From assembly GCF_003725695.1 (NCBI RefSeq), contig NZ_RJSE01000001.1, positions 62,001 to 126,000 on the forward strand: a stretch of DNA of 64,000 nt, written 5' to 3'. This DNA is from Nocardioides marmoriginsengisoli (GTDB taxonomy: Bacteria; Actinomycetota; Actinomycetes; Propionibacteriales; Nocardioidaceae). Below the pieces are notes generated by a model, which had not been told where the DNA came from, ran no database searches, and worked only from the letters and a program-made list of their open reading frames with translations. Below, one piece after another: positions 61,221 to 64,000 of the stretch. Made by a program: the position numbers and the translations under genes. Within the stretch, counting starts at the first letter, position 1, and the number at the start of each line of letters is the position of its first letter.

Positions 61221-62507
61221 TTGAGCCCCACCTTCCGCGCCCTCCGCATCCGCAACTACCGCCTGTACGCCCTCGGCGGCGTCGTGTCGAACACCGGCAC
61301 CTGGATGCAGCGGGTCGCGCAGGACTGGCTCGTCCTGACCCTGCACCACGGCAGTGCCGCCGAGGCCAGTACGGCGCTCGGCATCACCACCGCGCTGCAG
61401 TTCCTCCCGATCCTGCTGCTCTCGCCGTACGCCGGCCTGGTCGCGGACCGGATGCCGAAGCGGCTGCTGCTCCAGCTGACCCAGGCCTGGATGGGGGCGA
61501 CCGCCCTGGTGCTCGGCGTGCTGGCCCTGACCGGCGTGGTCGAGCCGTGGATGGTCTTCGTGCTCGCGTTCCTGTTCGGCTCCGGTGCCGCCTTCGACGC
61601 ACCGGCCCGGCAGTCCTTCGTCAGCGAGATGGTCGGCGCGGACGACCTCTCCAACGCGGTCGGCCTGAACTCGGCCTCCTTCAACCTGGCCCGGCTGATC
61701 GGCCCGGCGCTCTCCGGCCTGCTGATCGCGGCGCTCGGCGCCGGGGTGGCCGCGAGCGGCGCGGTGATCCTGTTCAACGGCCTCAGCTACCTGGCGGTGA
61801 TCGGCGCGCTGCGGTCGATGCGGACCAGCGAGCTCACTCCCGTCGACCGGGCGCCCCGCGGCAAGGGGATGATTCGCGACGGGGTCCGGTACGTCCGCAA
61901 CCGGCCCGACCTCAGCATGATCATGGTGGCCGCGTTCTTCGCCGGCACCTTCGGGATGAACTTCCAGATGACCTCGGCGCTGATGGCGACCCAGGTCTTC
62001 GACAAGGGGCCGGGCGAGTACGGCGTCCTCGGCTCGACGCTCGCGCTCGGCTCGCTGACGGCGGCCCTGCTCGGCGCGCGACGGGTCGGCAAGCCGCGCC
62101 CCCACTGGGTGATCTTCGCCGGCCTCGGGTTCGGTGCCGTCGAGGTCGGACTCGGCCTGATGCCGTCGTACCTCGCCTTCGCGGTGGCCACGCCGCTGCT
62201 CGGCTTCTTCCTGCTGACGATGCTCAACTCTGCCAACACCAGCGTGCAGCTCAGCGTCGCCCCGGCGATGCGCGGCCGGGTGATGGCGCTGTACATGATG
62301 GTGGTGATGGGCGGGACCCCGATCGGCGCGCCGATCGTCGGCTGGGTCGGCGCCGAGTTCGGTGCCCGCTGGACGCTGATCGGCGGGGGCGCGATGTCGA
62401 TCCTCGGGGTGCTGATCGCGGCGGTGGTCTTCGGCGGCAGCTCGAACCCGTTGCGCCGGCGCCGCTCGGTCGCCTCCGAGGCCGAGGTCGAGGCGGCGCT
62501 CGCCTAG
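61221..62507 (+). CDS. MFS transporter (probable drug exporter)
   Basis: 428 aa, 12 TM. LRIRNYRLYALGGVVSNTGTWMQRVAQDWLVL at the N-terminus and PYAGLVADRMPKRLLL (motif A) are typical of the MFS EntS/MDR branch. FDAPARQSFVSEMVG is the conserved loop after TM4. It follows marR by 10 nt and is probably repressed by it. TTG start; other starts would truncate TM1. Confidence 0.88.
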   Translation: MSPTFRALRIRNYRLYALGGVVSNTGTWMQRVAQDWLVLTLHHGSAAEASTALGITTALQFLPILLLSPYAGLVADRMPKRLLLQLTQAWMGATALVLGVLALTGVVEPWMVFVLAFLFGSGAAFDAPARQSFVSEMVGADDLSNAVGLNSASFNLARLIGPALSGLLIAALGAGVAASGAVILFNGLSYLAVIGALRSMRTSELTPVDRAPRGKGMIRDGVRYVRNRPDLSMIMVAAFFAGTFGMNFQMTSALMATQVFDKGPGEYGVLGSTLALGSLTAALLGARRVGKPRPHWVIFAGLGFGAVEVGLGLMPSYLAFAVATPLLGFFLLTMLNSANTSVQLSVAPAMRGRVMALYMMVVMGGTPIGAPIVGWVGAEFGARWTLIGGGAMSILGVLIAAVVFGGSSNPLRRRRSVASEAEVEAALA

Positions 62508-62516
62508 ACTCGCCGC

Positions 62517-62603
62517 ATGAATCCCCGGTACCGACGCCTGGTGATCACGGGCGCCCTGGTGGGGCTGATCGTCATCGTCGTGGTCTCGAAGCTCGTCAGG
62601 TGA
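62517..62603 (+). CDS. 28-residue single-span membrane peptide
   Basis: MNPRYRRLVITGALVGLIVI and eight further residues: a basic N-terminus, one hydrophobic helix and a short KLVR end. TAGACT lies exactly 6 nt before the ATG, and the stop overlaps the next start by 4 nt (GTGA), so it should be translated and coupled to the methyltransferase. No homologue is known to me. Confidence 0.65.
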   Translation: MNPRYRRLVITGALVGLIVIVVVSKLVR

Positions 62604-63787
62604 TCGAGCCCCTCGCCCCCGCGCTGGACCGGGTCCGGGACCGGCTGCTCGACCCGGACTCGCTGATCCGGGCGCTGGCCGGCGGTCGCCGCAAGGGCCA
62701 GCGGCCGTCCTGGACCCGGGTCGAGCTGCGCTACGTCGACCTGAAGGCCGGACGCCGCCTCCAGATCACCCGGTACGACGACACCCAGGCCCACGTCGCC
62801 AACCACGGGCCGGAGGACGCTCCGCGTGCGGTGGACGAGCTGCTGGCCGAGCCGTTCGGCAACTGGCACGTCGAGACGGCCGCCGAGACGCTCCAGCTGC
62901 GGGTGACCAAGGGCGGTGAGGCTGCGGTCGGGACCACCGCCGGACCCGGGTCGGTCCCGGAGCGCAGCCACGACCGCAGCAAGGCCCGGATGCTCCCCGA
63001 GGACGACCCGGTCCTGGTCGCGCTCGGGATCAGTGACGCGGACGGCCGGGTCAAGCCGTCGCGGCGGGCCAAGTACCGCCAGGTGGAGGAGTTCCTCCGC
63101 GAGCTCGGGGCGAGCATCGACGACGCCCTGGCGGCGGTCCGGCTCCGGCCCACCGCCGAGTCCCCGCTGCAGGTCGTCGACCTCGGGTGCGGCAACGCCT
63201 ACCTCACGTTCGCGGCGCACGCCTGGCTGACGCGGGTGCGCGGCCTGCCGGTGCGCCTGGTCGGCGTGGACGTCAAGGAGCAGTCCCGGGCGCACAACAC
63301 CGGGGTCGCCGAACGGCTCGGCGTCGCCGACCAGGTCACCTTCGTGGTGGCCGGGATCGACGACGTCGTGCTGGAGACCGCGCCGGACGTGGTGCTGGCG
63401 CTGCACGCCTGCGACACCGCCACCGATGACGCGCTGGCCCGCGGGATCGGCTGGGAGGCGACGCTCATCCTGGCCGCGCCGTGCTGTCACAAGGACATCT
63501 CCCGGCAGCTGCGGGAACGGCCGGCCCCGGCGCCGTACACGTTGCTGACCCGGGACGGGATCCTGCGCGAGCGGCTGGCGGACACGCTCACCGACGCCCT
63601 GCGCGCCGCCCTCCTGCGGACGCGCGGCTACCGGACCGACGTGGTCGAGTTCGTCGACAGCGAGCACACGCCGCGCAACACCCTGATCCGGGCCGTGGCG
63701 ACCGGGTCGAGCGCCCCTGACGACGAGTACGTCGCGCTGACCAGCGCCTGGCAGGTCCGGCCCCGGCTGGCGGAGCTGCTCGGATGA
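62600..63787 (+). CDS. SAM-dependent methyltransferase (Methyltransf_32 type)
   Basis: 395 aa. Residues 1-170 are a unique N-terminal region (WTRVELRYVDLKAGRRLQITRYD; RSKARMLPEDDPVLVALGI; KYRQVEEFLREL). The Rossmann domain has VVDLGCGNAYLTFAAHAWL (SAM loop), LVGVDVKE, LALHACDTATDDALARGI and LAAPCCHKD, typical of the PF13679 family of likely RNA/protein methyltransferases. GTG 62600 overlaps the small-peptide stop, and its TGA overlaps the next ATG. Confidence 0.86.
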   Translation: MIEPLAPALDRVRDRLLDPDSLIRALAGGRRKGQRPSWTRVELRYVDLKAGRRLQITRYDDTQAHVANHGPEDAPRAVDELLAEPFGNWHVETAAETLQLRVTKGGEAAVGTTAGPGSVPERSHDRSKARMLPEDDPVLVALGISDADGRVKPSRRAKYRQVEEFLRELGASIDDALAAVRLRPTAESPLQVVDLGCGNAYLTFAAHAWLTRVRGLPVRLVGVDVKEQSRAHNTGVAERLGVADQVTFVVAGIDDVVLETAPDVVLALHACDTATDDALARGIGWEATLILAAPCCHKDISRQLRERPAPAPYTLLTRDGILRERLADTLTDALRAALLRTRGYRTDVVEFVDSEHTPRNTLIRAVATGSSAPDDEYVALTSAWQVRPRLAELLG

Positions 63788-64000
63788 CCGTTGCCGGCGG
63801 CCTGCTCGGCGCCGTCCTGGTGGCTGCCGTCGCGGGAACACCGGTCTTCGCGTTCGACGACCCGGAGATCTCCGAGTCCAGCGGCCTGGTCGACCTCGGC
63901 GCGCTGATGGTCACCACCAACGACTCCGGCGGCGGTCCGCTGGTCTACGTGGTCGACAAGGCCGGGCGGACGGTCGGGCGGACCACGTACACCGACGAGG
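63784..64000 (+). CDS. Secreted protein, partial (cut by window end)
   Basis: First 72 codons only. An N-terminal signal-like hydrophobic stretch (GGLLGAVLVAAVAGTPVFA) is followed by ISESSGLV, LMVTTNDSGGGPLVYVVD, resembling secreted beta-propeller or esterase-like phytase-type proteins. ATG overlaps the methyltransferase TGA (ATGA), so it is the third gene of that run. Function cannot be stated. Confidence 0.7.
   Translation, partial: MTVAGGLLGAVLVAAVAGTPVFAFDDPEISESSGLVDLGALMVTTNDSGGGPLVYVVDKAGRTVGRTTYTDE

Overview
The window is a continuous piece of a high-GC actinobacterial chromosome, most like Nocardioides or a close relative (Nocardioidaceae/Propionibacteriales). The evidence is the roughly 70% GC, the strong G/C bias at third codon positions, many GTG and TTG starts, CarD, Rrf2 and DUF3263/DUF3027/DUF2530 proteins, a lone groEL under CIRCE control, WS/DGAT and OtsA/OtsB, and the gene orders carD..ispD-ispF..cysS-rlmB and XPB helicase..cold-shock..MFS-DUF3027-DUF2530..MarR, which are conserved in actinobacteria. 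There are no transposases, no CRISPR array, no rRNA and only one tRNA. It looks like stable, mostly core chromosome with small accessory islands.

Layout. 1-2.2 kb (minus strand): gpmA, a lipoprotein and a UbiA-type prenyltransferase. 2.3-11.5 kb: carD, a degenerate IspD-like protein facing true ispD, an alpha/beta hydrolase, ispF, a membrane-anchored molybdopterin oxidoreductase, a secreted C39-like peptidase, cysS-rlmB and an Rrf2-type regulator. 11.5-18 kb: a GH13 alpha-glucanase, tRNA-Thr(TGT) with a nearby HTH/ImmA-like pair, pdxY, a GMC flavoprotein and a LigB-type dioxygenase. 18-25 kb: ung, two SGNH lipoproteins (one without its catalytic Ser), a PHA-synthase-like hydrolase with a histone-like Lys/Ala tail, a stand-alone glutamate-synthase-domain protein and a WS/DGAT acyltransferase. 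25-30.5 kb: trehalose genes otsA and otsB around DUF3263 and LytR_C proteins, then a SAM-I riboswitch controlling a threonine-synthase-family enzyme and a MoaD/CysO-type sulfur carrier. 30.5-45 kb: a repeat-rich secreted protein, a Pr6Pr membrane protein, an ECF sigma/DGPF pair, two very large secreted Ig/cadherin-like repeat proteins, an ATP-grasp enzyme, double-CIRCE groEL, a K+ channel, AlkB and an MFS exporter. 45-64 kb: a GntR regulator, CutC, a secreted TAP-like peptidase, the XPB helicase pair, an ABC exporter, a HAD-LarE fusion, a cold-shock protein, two MFS transporters, DUF3027, DUF2530, a purine permease, MarR, a 28-residue membrane peptide coupled to a methyltransferase, and the start of one more secreted protein cut by the window end.

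How the genes connect. MEP-pathway isoprenoid synthesis (ispD, ispF) and the prenyltransferase share the first 6 kb. Carbon storage is represented by the PhaC-like protein, WS/DGAT, trehalose synthesis and the GH13 enzyme. The most interesting unit is SAM riboswitch - ThrC-like - MoaD-like. Its regulation and partner suggest homocysteine/methionine synthesis with a protein thiocarboxylate as sulfur donor, rather than threonine synthesis. A second window-wide observation is promoter architecture: at least 20 genes have a -10-like NANNNT hexamer ending exactly 6 nt before the ATG or GTG, which is the signature of leaderless transcripts. I used it to choose several starts.
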